Notes: generated by a model from the sequence alone, not told the origin. Positions 7,915-15,957 are shown, counted from the first letter of the stretch. The stretch is 64,000 nucleotides of DNA from Celeribacter sp. PS-C1 (GCF_019429625.1 NZ_JAHXRW010000016.1:16156-80155); one strand, 5' to 3'. Made by a program: numbers and translations.

Positions 7915-8178
7915 AGTTACTGATTTTTATTATAAATACCGCCTAAACCATTAAAATACCCATTGCGTTTACCCTATTAGCGCCTTATTAATGGGGGGCC
8001 TTTTCTGGCCCTTGCTTCGGTGGCCCGGCTACGTCAGCCTTTCCTTCGGGAAAGGAGCTGGGTTCACCACCGCAAAGCCGGTCGGCCTGTGCGTATTGCA
8101 ACCTCTGCGCATCAATTTGTAGAGCAGCGAACTGACGTTCGCTTTTGTTGAAGCACGGGTTACGAAAGGAAATACCCC
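7915..8178 (+). other. Structured leader upstream of the primase-helicase gene
   Basis: No protein gene is seen here. The first 60 bp are AT-rich and promoter-like. A stem CCTTTCC-TTCG-GGAAAGG (8038-8055) with a UUCG tetraloop follows, without a T-tract, so it is an RNA structure rather than a terminator. In phage P4 the region before the primase gene encodes a small immunity RNA; an analogous role here is only a hypothesis. Confidence 0.35.
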
Positions 8179-10644
8179 ATGCAAATTCAAGACAATGCGA
8201 CGCCTTTGGGCGATAGCGCAACTGTGCCGTTTGACCCGCTGATCGGGTTCTATGGTGAAGGTCGTGGCTTTTCTCTTACCCGGAAAGGCGAAGGCGAATA
8301 CGCCCCGATAACATGGCGGCAACTGACCCACATGATGCGCAGCACGTCACGAGCGCCTGCCCCCTCGGTTGCCGAGATAGACGCCAAGGTAAAGAACCTA
8401 CTTTCTGTAGCTAAAGACGCGAAAGAAGGCTCCAAAGCCGCTGAGTTCGCCACATTGTCAGAAGACGAGCAAAGAGCTATCGCCTGCGATGAATGTCACG
8501 CTGACATTAAAGGTCGGCAACCGTGGGTTATCTACAGCGACTATCGCGAATGGGACGCCCGCACTTCCGCCGCACAGGAAGATAAAGGTGTAGCGCTGGC
8601 CGTTGGCATCGACGCCGACGATGTGAAGGTTGAGGCTGTGAAGAGTGCCTTAGCGCAGGTCCTGCCCGGCGTTCGGTACGCCTTAGTGACTTCTTACAAC
8701 CATCTTCGCGGCGCTAAAGGCCCGCGCGTTCGCGTGGTGGTGCCAATGACCAAGGGCTTCCATCCAAGATCGTACCCATACTTCGCACAGGCGATCTACG
8801 AGGAAATGGCGAAGCACGGCGTTGTCTGTGACGCCACCAGCGGCAAGGTCACTCAAATTCAATACTTCGGCCAAATCCATTGTGAAGGCACCCCGGAGTT
8901 CTACGAGAACGACGGTGCGGCGCTGGACGTCTTGGAGTTCCCTCATCTGATGGAGCGCACAGAAGCGCTCTTCTGGGAAGATCATGCAAACGCGGGTAAG
9001 ACGTCAGAGCGCCAACAGCAAGGCGCGCTTTACGAGTTCAACCGTCATGTCCACACCGAGCAGCTTTTGCAGATGTTTCATTACGAGCTGCAAAGCAACG
9101 ACAAATGGAAATACCCGAACCAGTCCAACGCGGGCACCTTGGTCGTCCACGACGACGGCGGCTGGGACAGCCTTAGCGGAACAATGCTTGACGAGGTTGG
9201 CGGCCTTAAGGGCGCTTGGACCAAAGACAACCGGGTTGGCGGAGACGCCGCTACACTGTTCGTCAAACACGCCCTTGTTGATCATTGCGGCATGGACCCC
9301 ACGGCTGCCTTCAACACCGTGGTTCAGATCGGTCATGCGATGTCTCTTGGCTACCAGCTAAATATGTTCGATCCGGTGTCGCAGGCAAAGGCATTTAGCC
9401 CCGACGACCTGACACCACCGACCGGCCCGTGCTCGCCTCAGAGCTATCGCGCTTGGTTTACAGCGCATGGCGCATGGCTGTGGCAGAACCTTCGCGTCAT
9501 TGGGGACCAGCCAGCCCCCGCAGCACTGGACCTTTCCGCTGATACCCCATCGCTTTTTGAATTCAGCTTTGCAACAGGAGACGAAATGACCGAACAAGTA
9601 TTCTACCACATCGACCCGTGGCTTCCGCGTAATTCGGTCGTCGCCTTCTATGGCCGAGGCGAAACGGGCAAATCGACGTTGGTAAGCACGATCTGCGCAA
9701 GCGTTTCGGATAAGGTTTCAACGCTTTGGGTTAGCAGCGAGGAAAACAAAAACCAGATCGCCGTGCGCTACACAAAATCCGGGGGCCATACGAACACCCT
9801 TGTGCCCTTGTCCGCTGCACCGAAGTTGAACGGAACGGATAAGGTCGCAATTTTCGACTGCTACGAGCATCTGGAAAAGACGATTTGCGACGTTAAGGCC
9901 GCGTGCCACCAGAGCCGCCCCCTTGGTGTTGTCGTGCTCGATGCCATTGGTGCACTGGTCACTTGGAAGAAAGGTGAAAATGCCAATGACGACGGAGCGG
10001 TAAAGCGCCTTATAGCGCATCTGAGCACTCTGGCAGAACGGCATGAAGTCACCATTGTAATGATTGGTCACTTCAACAAGCGGGCGCAGTTGGAACAGTA
10101 TGTCTCTGACGCCGTAACTGGGTCAGCCGCTTGGACAAACTCGCTGCGGCGTGCGTTTGCCTGCGTAAAGGACGAAACGAGCGAAGACGGTTTCAGCAAC
10201 TTTGTCCTGTCCGTTAAAGGCAACCAAGGTTCCCCGCTGGCCTGCGCGTATAAGACGATCCCGGTGCACACCATCCATTCACGAGCAACCGTGGTGAGCG
10301 GATCCGCCGATGAGGTCTTGTGCAAAACAGAATTCACAACTGAAATTCAATGGGGCACAAAAGCTGTCAGGGATATGGTGTACGAAGGCGAAGAGCACGA
10401 GACCACCGCGAAGAAAAAGGCGAAGAGCAAAGACCAGCTTTCCGCCATGGCAGACGCGTTCAAAGACGCCGTGCTGCAGATCGGTCGGCCTTGTTCAAGG
10501 GCCGATGTAGAAGGCTACATTAAGCAACAACGCGGCCTTAAGATTTATCCCTACCATTACAGCAAAGGGCTGGACGAGTTGATACAGGAGCGCGCCGTGA
10601 AAATTGAAGCATTGCCGCACAACAAATTCCAATACTCTTGCTGA
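8179..10644 (+). CDS. Replication protein: primase-polymerase-like domain fused to RepA/DnaB-type helicase
   Basis: The product has 821 residues. The N-terminal half contains a primase-polymerase-like core: VIYSDYREWD, VGIDADDVKV, then ALVTSYNHLRGAKGPRVRVV and a later IQYFGQIHC, the pattern of archaeo-eukaryotic-type primases of mobile elements. The C-terminal half is a RecA-fold ATPase with Walker A GRGETGKST (492-500) and Walker B VVVLDA (Asp588), then a Q/N-rich sensor region, like RSF1010 RepA/AAA_25 helicases. A small winged-helix-like tail ends it. Such fusions initiate replication of satellites and plasmids. A strong terminator and an AT-rich repeat region follow immediately. The primase assignment is less certain than the helicase. 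Confidence 0.82.
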   Translation: MQIQDNATPLGDSATVPFDPLIGFYGEGRGFSLTRKGEGEYAPITWRQLTHMMRSTSRAPAPSVAEIDAKVKNLLSVAKDAKEGSKAAEFATLSEDEQRAIACDECHADIKGRQPWVIYSDYREWDARTSAAQEDKGVALAVGIDADDVKVEAVKSALAQVLPGVRYALVTSYNHLRGAKGPRVRVVVPMTKGFHPRSYPYFAQAIYEEMAKHGVVCDATSGKVTQIQYFGQIHCEGTPEFYENDGAALDVLEFPHLMERTEALFWEDHANAGKTSERQQQGALYEFNRHVHTEQLLQMFHYELQSNDKWKYPNQSNAGTLVVHDDGGWDSLSGTMLDEVGGLKGAWTKDNRVGGDAATLFVKHALVDHCGMDPTAAFNTVVQIGHAMSLGYQLNMFDPVSQAKAFSPDDLTPPTGPCSPQSYRAWFTAHGAWLWQNLRVIGDQPAPAALDLSADTPSLFEFSFATGDEMTEQVFYHIDPWLPRNSVVAFYGRGETGKSTLVSTICASVSDKVSTLWVSSEENKNQIAVRYTKSGGHTNTLVPLSAAPKLNGTDKVAIFDCYEHLEKTICDVKAACHQSRPLGVVVLDAIGALVTWKKGENANDDGAVKRLIAHLSTLAERHEVTIVMIGHFNKRAQLEQYVSDAVTGSAAWTNSLRRAFACVKDETSEDGFSNFVLSVKGNQGSPLACAYKTIPVHTIHSRATVVSGSADEVLCKTEFTTEIQWGTKAVRDMVYEGEEHETTAKKKAKSKDQLSAMADAFKDAVLQIGRPCSRADVEGYIKQQRGLKIYPYHYSKGLDELIQERAVKIEALPHNKFQYSC

Positions 10645-10670
10645 TACTGATTATCGGCAAGCCATTCATA

Positions 10671-10701
10671 GGCTCGCATTCGTGCGGGCCTTTTTGTTTT
10701 T
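10671..10701 (+). terminator. Rho-independent terminator
   Basis: The 8-bp stem GGCTCGCA / TGCGGGCC (one G-T pair) has a TTCG tetraloop and is followed by TTTTTGTTTTT. It lies 26 bp after the primase-helicase stop. Confidence 0.9.
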
Positions 10702-10704
10702 GTG

Positions 10705-10850
10705 CGGCGCGCAGCTATATAGGGCCACTCCCCTATTATATGGCCCATATTTCTATATATCTAATATTTCTAATATTATGGCCTATGACAGCTATATAGA
10801 AATATAGCTATATAGCCCAAATAGGAGGGGGTACTCTATATAGCGTGGCT
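10705..10850. other. Candidate replication origin of element 1
   Basis: A strongly AT-rich stretch directly after the replication gene holds four exact copies of the palindrome CTATATAG (10713-10720, 10792-10799, 10808-10815, 10836-10843). It also holds one near-copy, CTATATAT (10753-10760). Three copies extend to AGCTATATAG. Pairs of TATGGCC/GGCCATA-like dyads lie between them. Iteron-like repeats in AT-rich DNA beside an initiator-helicase gene are the usual origin layout. No experiment or homology supports it. Confidence 0.45.
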
Positions 10851-11227
10851 TGCAACAACAACCGACAGCGGCCGATTGATGTTTGAAAAATGGACAGATG
10901 CAGCAACCCACCTATAAAAACCTTAACGAGCCGCCCCCACGGCTGCCAGAGCATCCAACAAACAGCCAATAACGACTTGACAGGATATTCCCAGCTCCTC
11001 ACCACCTGCCCCCGATCAGACGTCCGCCAAATCCCAGCTGAATTGTGCAGCGCCGCCACAGGTCCGCTTTGAGCCCTTAGTGCCGTATGTCAGAACGTTT
11101 TGATTCCTTGTCCTGTGCATCTAAATGGCAGGAAGGTAGCTTTTCGCCGCCCCTTCATCAAAGTCTGCGCTACGGGTATTGCGGTGATCCGTTGCAAACA
11201 GTCTGTATGTCCAGAAACGTAAACTCG
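10851..11227. other. Intergenic region without recognised gene
   Basis: No open frame in this stretch looks coding: candidates lack ribosome-binding sites and have irregular composition. The composition returns from AT-rich to average. I see no strong hairpin or repeat. Confidence 0.4.
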
Positions 11228-11803
11228 CTAATGGTCCATGAGCTTTTTTAGAAATTGGGCGGTAAACATCTCTGGCTTGGCCTTCATGACGTAATGAAGC
11301 GGCCTTCTAAGAACGTATTGCTTATCGCGCTGCGGGTCATAATGGTGACATTCGAATAGTAAATCTGTATCGAGATCATCAAGGCTTTGGCCCTCAAACA
11401 GAGTACCCTCAAAGCTGATCTCAAGGTGTTCACCACCGTTTAGGACATGCTTTGGCCTGTATTCTGCGCGCTGCGAGGACATAAAAACCCAGTCATCTTC
11501 CGGGCTTGATCTTCCGTGTCTTTCGTCGAATTCCACGCGGGATGATGTAACCACGAGGCGTCGAAGCACCACAGGATAGGTTCGGCGGTTCCATAACTCT
11601 AACTCGACAAATATCGCACAACCCAAACGGTCTTCGACGTTCTTCGACTTTAAACCGTGAGTTACATCCAGCAGGATCGGGGGCCAGCCAAAATTATTTC
11701 GATACGAGTGGCGAAGGGAGATGACAGCAACGGTGATACCGGTTGCAGTCAAGGTCACGTATGCAATGAATTGCATGATGTCTAATAAATCGGCGTTAAT
11801 CAT
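11228..11803 (-). CDS. Hypothetical membrane-anchored protein
   Basis: This 191-residue protein has one N-terminal hydrophobic segment (about residues 5-30, DIMQFIAYVTLTATGITVAV) and then a soluble, probably cytoplasmic, domain with many charged and beta-prone segments. I start at the ATG at 11803, which has CAGGAAGACGA upstream; an upstream in-frame ATG at 11821 lacks a site. No family is recognised. It is transcribed opposite to the replication gene and stands alone between two non-coding stretches, which suggests a cargo gene. A membrane-tethered soluble domain would fit a defence or exclusion protein, but nothing proves it. Confidence 0.65.
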   Translation of the reverse strand: MINADLLDIMQFIAYVTLTATGITVAVISLRHSYRNNFGWPPILLDVTHGLKSKNVEDRLGCAIFVELELWNRRTYPVVLRRLVVTSSRVEFDERHGRSSPEDDWVFMSSQRAEYRPKHVLNGGEHLEISFEGTLFEGQSLDDLDTDLLFECHHYDPQRDKQYVLRRPLHYVMKAKPEMFTAQFLKKLMDH

Positions 11804-12351
11804 TCGTCTTCCTGATAACATTAAATAACAGGCTTACACTCGACTAGTTGAGCTGTCGACTGGACCTCGGAGCAACCGCCTGTAGGAATTTAATCCGAGG
11901 TCGGCCCTGCGCCGGTCGTCTATTCCCTTATGCGGAATCGCCCGAACTTTGCAAAGCTCGCTTCCCTGCACATTGCCGACGCTCGAACCGCTGCAGACTG
12001 CGGATGCAGCGAAATGCGGCTCCGTCCGCGCAAATGCCGTGCAGCCCATTTCCGCCCTCCCAGCCCTTCAAAGCGCCAAAGGCATGAATTTGGACGGCCT
12101 AGACGGCGCTTCGCGCAATCAAATAGCCTCCCCGCCGGTGCAGCCCGCGCGCCCGGCCCTCCACCCACGGCTGCCAATTATAAGCCCAACAAAGCAGCCG
12201 CTCAGACTTGATTGCAAACGCGAATTTCCCCGATCCGATCAGATACCCCATTCAATACCCCCTCTCGGAGAGCATAATCCATGACATTAATACAGCTTGT
12301 TTGACTTGGGGTAGCTGTCTCATCCACAAGGTTGCGGCGGAAATTCTGGCC
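11804..12351. other. Long non-coding stretch
   Basis: Several open frames on both strands overlap here, but none has a ribosome-binding site or a protein-like composition. They are long only because the DNA is GC-rich. I recognise no gene, terminator or repeat. The right part (12235-12330) is AT-richer and could hold the end of a transcript from the XRE gene. Confidence 0.4.
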
Positions 12352-12624
12352 TCATTCCTGGTCCGCCAGAAGATCAATCCAGTTTACACCTAGCGCATCG
12401 GCAATCTTTTCTACTGTTCTAAGTGTTGGAGAATGGTCCCCTTTAAGCAACATACTAATATACCCACGCGAACTTCCAATATCTAACGATAGCTGGGTGG
12501 GGTAAATTCCGTTCTTATCTAGCATCTTGGAGAGATTTTTTTTGAACACTGACGTCAGCGGGTCATTCTTCACAACGAATATCCAGTAACATTTTTTGTA
12601 TGCCCGAGAGGCCAAATACGGCAT
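12352..12624 (-). CDS. XRE-family helix-turn-helix regulator
   Basis: The 90-residue frame ends with a clear Cro/CI-type domain: YPTQLSLDIGSSRGYISMLL is the helix-turn-helix, followed by GDHSPTLRTVEKIADALGV and the closing NWIDLL. The N-terminal 17 residues are unusual (aromatic, cysteine). A GTG at 12573 with GGA 8 nt upstream is an alternative start that gives a 73-residue protein of normal length for this class. Its position, reading opposite to both the replication and the packaging operons, is that of a master repressor such as Stl in staphylococcal satellites. The target site is not known. Confidence 0.8.
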   Translation of the reverse strand: MPYLASRAYKKCYWIFVVKNDPLTSVFKKNLSKMLDKNGIYPTQLSLDIGSSRGYISMLLKGDHSPTLRTVEKIADALGVNWIDLLADQE

Positions 12625-12685
12625 TCGCCTATTTGCCTGCCTTTTACTAGACGCTTTTTAAGTTTCGAATCCAGATCCCACGGCA

Positions 12686-12714
12686 ACAAAAAGGTCCACA
12701 AAAGAGTGGACCTT
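12686..12714 (-). terminator. Rho-independent terminator
   Basis: Minus-strand reading gives AAGGTCCAC, loop TCTTTT, GTGGACCTT, then TTTTTG. The 9-bp perfect stem lies about 20 bp after the stop of the 12737-13066 gene. Confidence 0.85.
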
Positions 12715-12736
12715 CTCACATCAGATTTTGAAAAGC

Positions 12737-13066
12737 TCAGTAACCGTTTTTGAGGATGTCACTCACTCGCATACTTTCCTCATTTCGGGCATAACACTCA
12801 CGCTTAATCAAATCTCCGAATTCACGGTATGATCCCCTGAATTCACGCGCAAAATCCTCATAAACGGGGATGTAGTCTTTCGTCACCATATCCACTGGAA
12901 TAGATAAATCATCCGCCTTAACCCAGTAAGCGACAGCGGCTGCGATGCGCGCCTGCTCCTCGCATTGTTCAATAACCTGCTCAGATAAGGTTACTTCTTT
13001 AGGCACATCATTTGCGACGAGGATCCCGTTAATGACCGAAAACAAACCTACAAGAACCAGTTCCAT
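12737..13066 (-). CDS. Small exported hypothetical protein
   Basis: This gene encodes 109 residues from the ATG at 13066. The first 18 residues (MELVLVGLFSVINGILVA) form a hydrophobic, signal-peptide-like or anchor segment, and the rest is acidic and soluble with two cysteines. A longer start at 13105 is possible. The start codon lies 2 nt after a perfect 10-bp hairpin that contains the only G-rich ribosome-binding sequence, so translation may be gated. A good terminator follows the gene. No family is recognised. It lies between the XRE gene and the packaging operon and could be cargo or a superinfection factor. Confidence 0.55.
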   Translation of the reverse strand: MELVLVGLFSVINGILVANDVPKEVTLSEQVIEQCEEQARIAAAVAYWVKADDLSIPVDMVTKDYIPVYEDFAREFRGSYREFGDLIKRECYARNEESMRVSDILKNGY

Positions 13067-13068
13067 AA

Positions 13069-13098
13069 AAATACCCCCATCGGTTGACGGGGGTATTT
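13069..13098 (-). promoter_or_regulatory. Hairpin sequestering the ribosome-binding site
   Basis: On the minus strand AAATACCCCC, a 10-nt loop and GGGGGTATTT form a perfect 10-bp stem ending 2 nt before the ATG at 13066. The G-run on the 3' arm is the only Shine-Dalgarno candidate. The T-run TTTTT after the stem also resembles an attenuator. Confidence 0.5.
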
Positions 13099-13263
13099 GA
13101 AGCATAGCCTGATCCAGAAGGGAAGAGGCTTATTGCTCTTGTCGAAGTTGGGGCAAAATAACTTCCTAGATGGACTCAGGGAGCGATTTGACCACACCCG
13201 AAATAACATTAATTTCACATCACAACACAATGTAAACATTAATTAAATTTCAAAAAATTTCAT

Positions 13264-13297
13264 TTGCGATAGCCCTAAGAGGCCCTATTATGGGCCT
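13264..13297 (+). promoter_or_regulatory. Promoter with overlapping operator for the packaging operon
   Basis: TTGCGA (13264-13269), a 16-nt spacer and TATTAT (13286-13291) form a sigma70-like promoter. The -10 element is the exact centre of an inverted repeat AGGCCC-TATTAT-GGGCCT (13280-13297), so any protein bound there would block it. The first gene downstream starts at 13354 with AAGGTGA before it. The DNA upstream (13200-13262) is very AT-rich. Confidence 0.6.
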
Positions 13298-13353
13298 AGG
13301 TGCTTACGGCACACCGAGCCGCTGCAAACCCAAAAAGAACAAAAGGTGAACTA

Positions 13354-13809
13354 ATGGCACAAGACAGACTGATCACTGCACTGGTCTCGCCGGAACTGCA
13401 TCAGGATTTTGCATCCCTCGCCAAGTCCAAAGGCATGAGCGCGTCCGAGCTTGCGCGCGGCTATCTGCTCAAGGGCATGACGCTGGAAGCTGAGAAAGCC
13501 GGATTTCCGGCCATGGCGGAGATCGGCGACGAAAGCTCCATGCGGGAATATCTGCAACTGCGCTTCGGCCTCGCCCCCACGGTTGCCAATGAACTCGTCA
13601 CCTTCGCAAAGCATCTGCTCGCCACGACGCCCCCAGCGGAGGTGGTTATGCAAACCGCGCTCTTTCTGAGCGATGCACGGGGCGAAGCGCCGCTCTATTC
13701 CAGCATTGACGAAATGCGCGGCTCCCTACTCGCTTGCGGGCTGAGCAACGAGCAAGTGCGCGTTTTGGTGAACGGCGCGAAATTCATGGCGGAGGTCGAA
13801 CATGCCTGA
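13354..13809 (+). CDS. Ribbon-helix-helix-like regulator at head of packaging operon
   Basis: The product has 151 residues. The start at 13354 has AAGGTGA at good spacing. Residues 5-40 (RLITALVSPELHQDFASLAK, then GMSASELARGYLLKG) resemble the ribbon-helix-helix DNA-binding fold. The remaining 110 residues are helical with no motif that I know. It is the first gene after the promoter-operator and overlaps the next gene by 8 bp. It may autoregulate the operon or act as a packaging-module switch. The longer frame to 13300 lacks a ribosome-binding site. Confidence 0.65.
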   Translation: MAQDRLITALVSPELHQDFASLAKSKGMSASELARGYLLKGMTLEAEKAGFPAMAEIGDESSMREYLQLRFGLAPTVANELVTFAKHLLATTPPAEVVMQTALFLSDARGEAPLYSSIDEMRGSLLACGLSNEQVRVLVNGAKFMAEVEHA

Positions 13810-13915
13810 TCCCGAAGCCACACGCGCCCAATTGCAAGATTTGCAGTCGTCCAAGCTTGAACGGGCCAAGGCAGCACTCCGCCGCGAAATCCAACGTAAG
13901 GAACAAAGCAAATGA
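13802..13915 (+). CDS. 37-residue coupled small protein
   Basis: A very small gene overlaps the previous stop by 8 bp and the next start in an ATGA junction. The product is helical and basic at its C-terminus (ARAQLQDLQ-like start, RREIQRKEQSK end), compatible with a short coiled-coil. Support is its exact nesting in the operon; function is unknown. Confidence 0.5.
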   Translation: MPDPEATRAQLQDLQSSKLERAKAALRREIQRKEQSK

Positions 13916-14043
13916 GCTTGAAAGACAAGATCACGAAAGAGGTCGCCGCGCTTGAGGCCAAGGGCAAGGACGCATCGGCATACGAAAAGATGCAGCTCGA
14001 CAATCTCAAGCTCAAGCTGGCTGCCATGGACCAGAAAGGCTAA
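13912..14043 (+). CDS. 43-residue coupled small protein
   Basis: This gene starts in an ATGA overlap with the preceding 37-residue gene and ends 4 nt before the prohead-protease start. It is lysine- and leucine-rich and predicted to be one long amphipathic helix (LKDKITKEVAALEAKGKD). It could be a small scaffold-like or capsid-size factor, by analogy with satellite small helical proteins, but there is no direct evidence. Confidence 0.5.
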   Translation: MSLKDKITKEVAALEAKGKDASAYEKMQLDNLKLKLAAMDQKG

Positions 14044-14047
14044 CGCC

Positions 14048-14590
14048 ATGTTCATCGAAGGATACGCCAGCCACATTTCAATCGACAGCGCCCGCGACAT
14101 GGTGTTGCCGAGCGCCTTCGCTGACAGCATTGCCAAATACGGGATCAGCGGCCCGAAGGGTATCAAGCTCCTTGCATACCACGACACCCGGATGCCCATT
14201 GGCGCGATCACCAAACTGGAAATGCGCAACAGCGGCCTTTGGATGGAGGCTGAGCTTGATGAAGGCATCAGCTACGCCAAAGACCTCGCCGCTGCGATCC
14301 GCGCAAACGGCGGGCTGTCCTATTCTATCGGCTATCGGCTGGTGGACGTTGATTTTATCGACAACGCCCCCGAGCCGTATTTCAAGATCAACAAGCTGGA
14401 CCTGCGCGAAATCAGTGTCGTGACCATTCCCTGCAACAGCGAATGCGTCATGGCCTACTCTGACAGCCGCGAGGCCAAAATGTTGAGCGACATTCGCGCC
14501 ATGAAAGCCGCCTTCGCACCGACCGGCGGCATGGCGCAATCAATGGCCGAATTCAAACAAGCAATCAAGGAACTGAAGAATGGACGTTGA
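14048..14590 (+). CDS. HK97-family prohead protease
   Basis: This is a 180-residue protein of peptidase family S78. The N-terminal strand block (MFIEGYASHISIDSARDMVL) leads to the catalytic His45 in LLAYHDTRMPIG, Ser93 in GGLSYSIGYRL and the LREISVVTIPCN block (118-129) with Glu121, all in canonical order. Prohead proteases cleave the scaffold and capsid delta-domain during head maturation. Here no capsid or portal gene follows; instead come small genes and a small terminase. The start at 14048, 4 nt after the previous stop, is chosen because the domain begins there. Either it serves a helper capsid or it interferes with one. Confidence 0.88.
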   Translation: MFIEGYASHISIDSARDMVLPSAFADSIAKYGISGPKGIKLLAYHDTRMPIGAITKLEMRNSGLWMEAELDEGISYAKDLAAAIRANGGLSYSIGYRLVDVDFIDNAPEPYFKINKLDLREISVVTIPCNSECVMAYSDSREAKMLSDIRAMKAAFAPTGGMAQSMAEFKQAIKELKNGR

Positions 14591-15035
14591 AGTTTTGCAG
14601 GCCCGACTTTCGCGGCAAACTGGCGACGAGCGCCAGAACATGCTCATTGCCACCCGCGTTTCGCCCAAACGCCTTTCCGACTGGCTGGCCTTGCCTAATG
14701 CGCACCCGCTGGAACCCGAAGAGGTGGACGAGCTTTTGGGATGGGTGCATGGCGAGTTCGGCATGGACAGCCGCACGCAAGGCTGGATCAGGATCAAGCG
14801 CGCCGATGTGGCAACCGTGAAGATGCAGCGCTTCGCAGCGCCGAAAATCGAGGCCAAGACCTACACGGCAGGCCAAGGCACCACTGGTGCCAAGGTAATC
14901 AAAGAGGCGAGCGCCCCAGTTGGCAATCAGAACGTGCCGGAAGCTGAACGCGCCAAGGCGAACCGCAAACCGGACGTGCCTGCGAAGAACGAGAAAGAGA
15001 CGCAACCGTTGTTCGGGCTTGGGTGGCGCAAATGA
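14580..15035 (+). CDS. Hypothetical packaging-operon protein
   Basis: This 151-residue protein overlaps the protease gene by 11 bp and the next small gene by 4 bp. The N-terminal half (about 1-75) is compact and helical (EEVDELLGWVHGEFGMD). The C-terminal half is a low-complexity Ala/Lys/Pro/Glu tail (about 90-145) ending in PLFGLGWRK, like a disordered linker with a terminal docking peptide. No family is recognised. Its place between prohead protease and small terminase suggests a role in head assembly or in redirecting packaging, which is inference from context. Confidence 0.65.
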   Translation: MDVEVLQARLSRQTGDERQNMLIATRVSPKRLSDWLALPNAHPLEPEEVDELLGWVHGEFGMDSRTQGWIRIKRADVATVKMQRFAAPKIEAKTYTAGQGTTGAKVIKEASAPVGNQNVPEAERAKANRKPDVPAKNEKETQPLFGLGWRK

Positions 15036-15118
15036 GCGTGCACGACGTCCCGCCGTGCACACAGAACCCGCCGGAGGAGCTTCCAACCAAGCCACCGCGT
15101 CAGACCGGCGCTGATTAG
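15032..15118 (+). CDS. 28-residue candidate small protein
   Basis: A tiny frame starts in an ATGA overlap with the previous stop and ends 98 bp before the small terminase. The product is proline-rich with one cysteine (HDVPPCTQNPPEELP). The coupling is the only support. Confidence 0.3.
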   Translation: MSVHDVPPCTQNPPEELPTKPPRQTGAD

Positions 15119-15216
15119 CCGGGGTAAATGCAGGGGTGGCGCGATCATGGCCAGATGTAGCGCAATGCAAACAAACCTTTATGGCCCCCGCAATGGGCGC
15201 TTAGGAGAAAACGCCA

Positions 15217-15957
15217 ATGGCGCAAGGTAAGACCAACCGCGTGAACAGCCCCCTTCTGGACAAGTATCTGGACTACTGCCCCGATCCCGAAGCCATTTGG
15301 GAAATTCCCGTAGGCTTTGACGATACACCCACCTCGTCGCTGCGCGAGAACGGAAGCGGCAACCCTGCCCGCTTCGACAGCCCCATGGAGCTTTGGGAGG
15401 CATGTCGCGCCTATCTGCGCTGGTGCGTCGGCAACCCGCGCCATGAAGCCAAATTCTTCCACCATGACGGTGTCGGCAAGACGCACAAAGTCAACCTCGC
15501 ACGGGTGCCAACGCTTACTGGCCTGTGTTCGTTCCTTGGCGTGTCGCAAATGACGCTCAACGCATGGTCGAACCCAGACGCCAAGAACGCGGTTGAGCGC
15601 TTCCACCCGGTGATGGAGCATTTCCGCAATATCATCTTTGACGAGAAGTATTCGGGCGCAGCCGTTGGCACGTACAACGCCGGATTTATGGCCCGCGACC
15701 TCGGCCTCATGGAGAACTTCAACGTCTCCGGCCTGCCCGAGACCAACGTCACCAACAACGTGACCGTTGCCGACCCGTTCCCGCAGGAAGACCGTGCCGT
15801 GTGCGTCCACCCCGACGACCCCGACCCTTTCAACCCAGACGGCCCGCGCTTCACCATGCGCCAGATTGCCATGGGCATTCCGTTCTTCGCTCCGAACAAA
15901 GAACAGTACGCCGCGACCAAACTGCCACCACCGCCCAAAGAGGAGACAGACGAATGA
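15217..15957 (+). CDS. terS: Small terminase subunit, P22 gp3-like
   Basis: The product has 246 residues and a good TAGGAG site. After a short N-terminal tail, residues about 50-175 match the P22-gp3/GP3_package pattern: DSPMELWEACRAYLRWC, then a TLTGLCSFLGVSQMTLNAW helix-turn-helix, and AVGTYNAGFMARDLGLME. Small terminases recognise the pac site and recruit the large subunit. No large terminase is present in the element, so it would have to use that of a helper phage, as in staphylococcal and Gram-negative satellites that package their own DNA with their own TerS. The C-terminal third is proline/acid rich and may be the docking tail. Confidence 0.82.
   Translation: MAQGKTNRVNSPLLDKYLDYCPDPEAIWEIPVGFDDTPTSSLRENGSGNPARFDSPMELWEACRAYLRWCVGNPRHEAKFFHHDGVGKTHKVNLARVPTLTGLCSFLGVSQMTLNAWSNPDAKNAVERFHPVMEHFRNIIFDEKYSGAAVGTYNAGFMARDLGLMENFNVSGLPETNVTNNVTVADPFPQEDRAVCVHPDDPDPFNPDGPRFTMRQIAMGIPFFAPNKEQYAATKLPPPPKEETDE

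Noticed and set aside
10890..11072. 60-codon frame after the origin-like region
   Set aside because: Cysteine/serine/proline-rich random-looking product without start signals.
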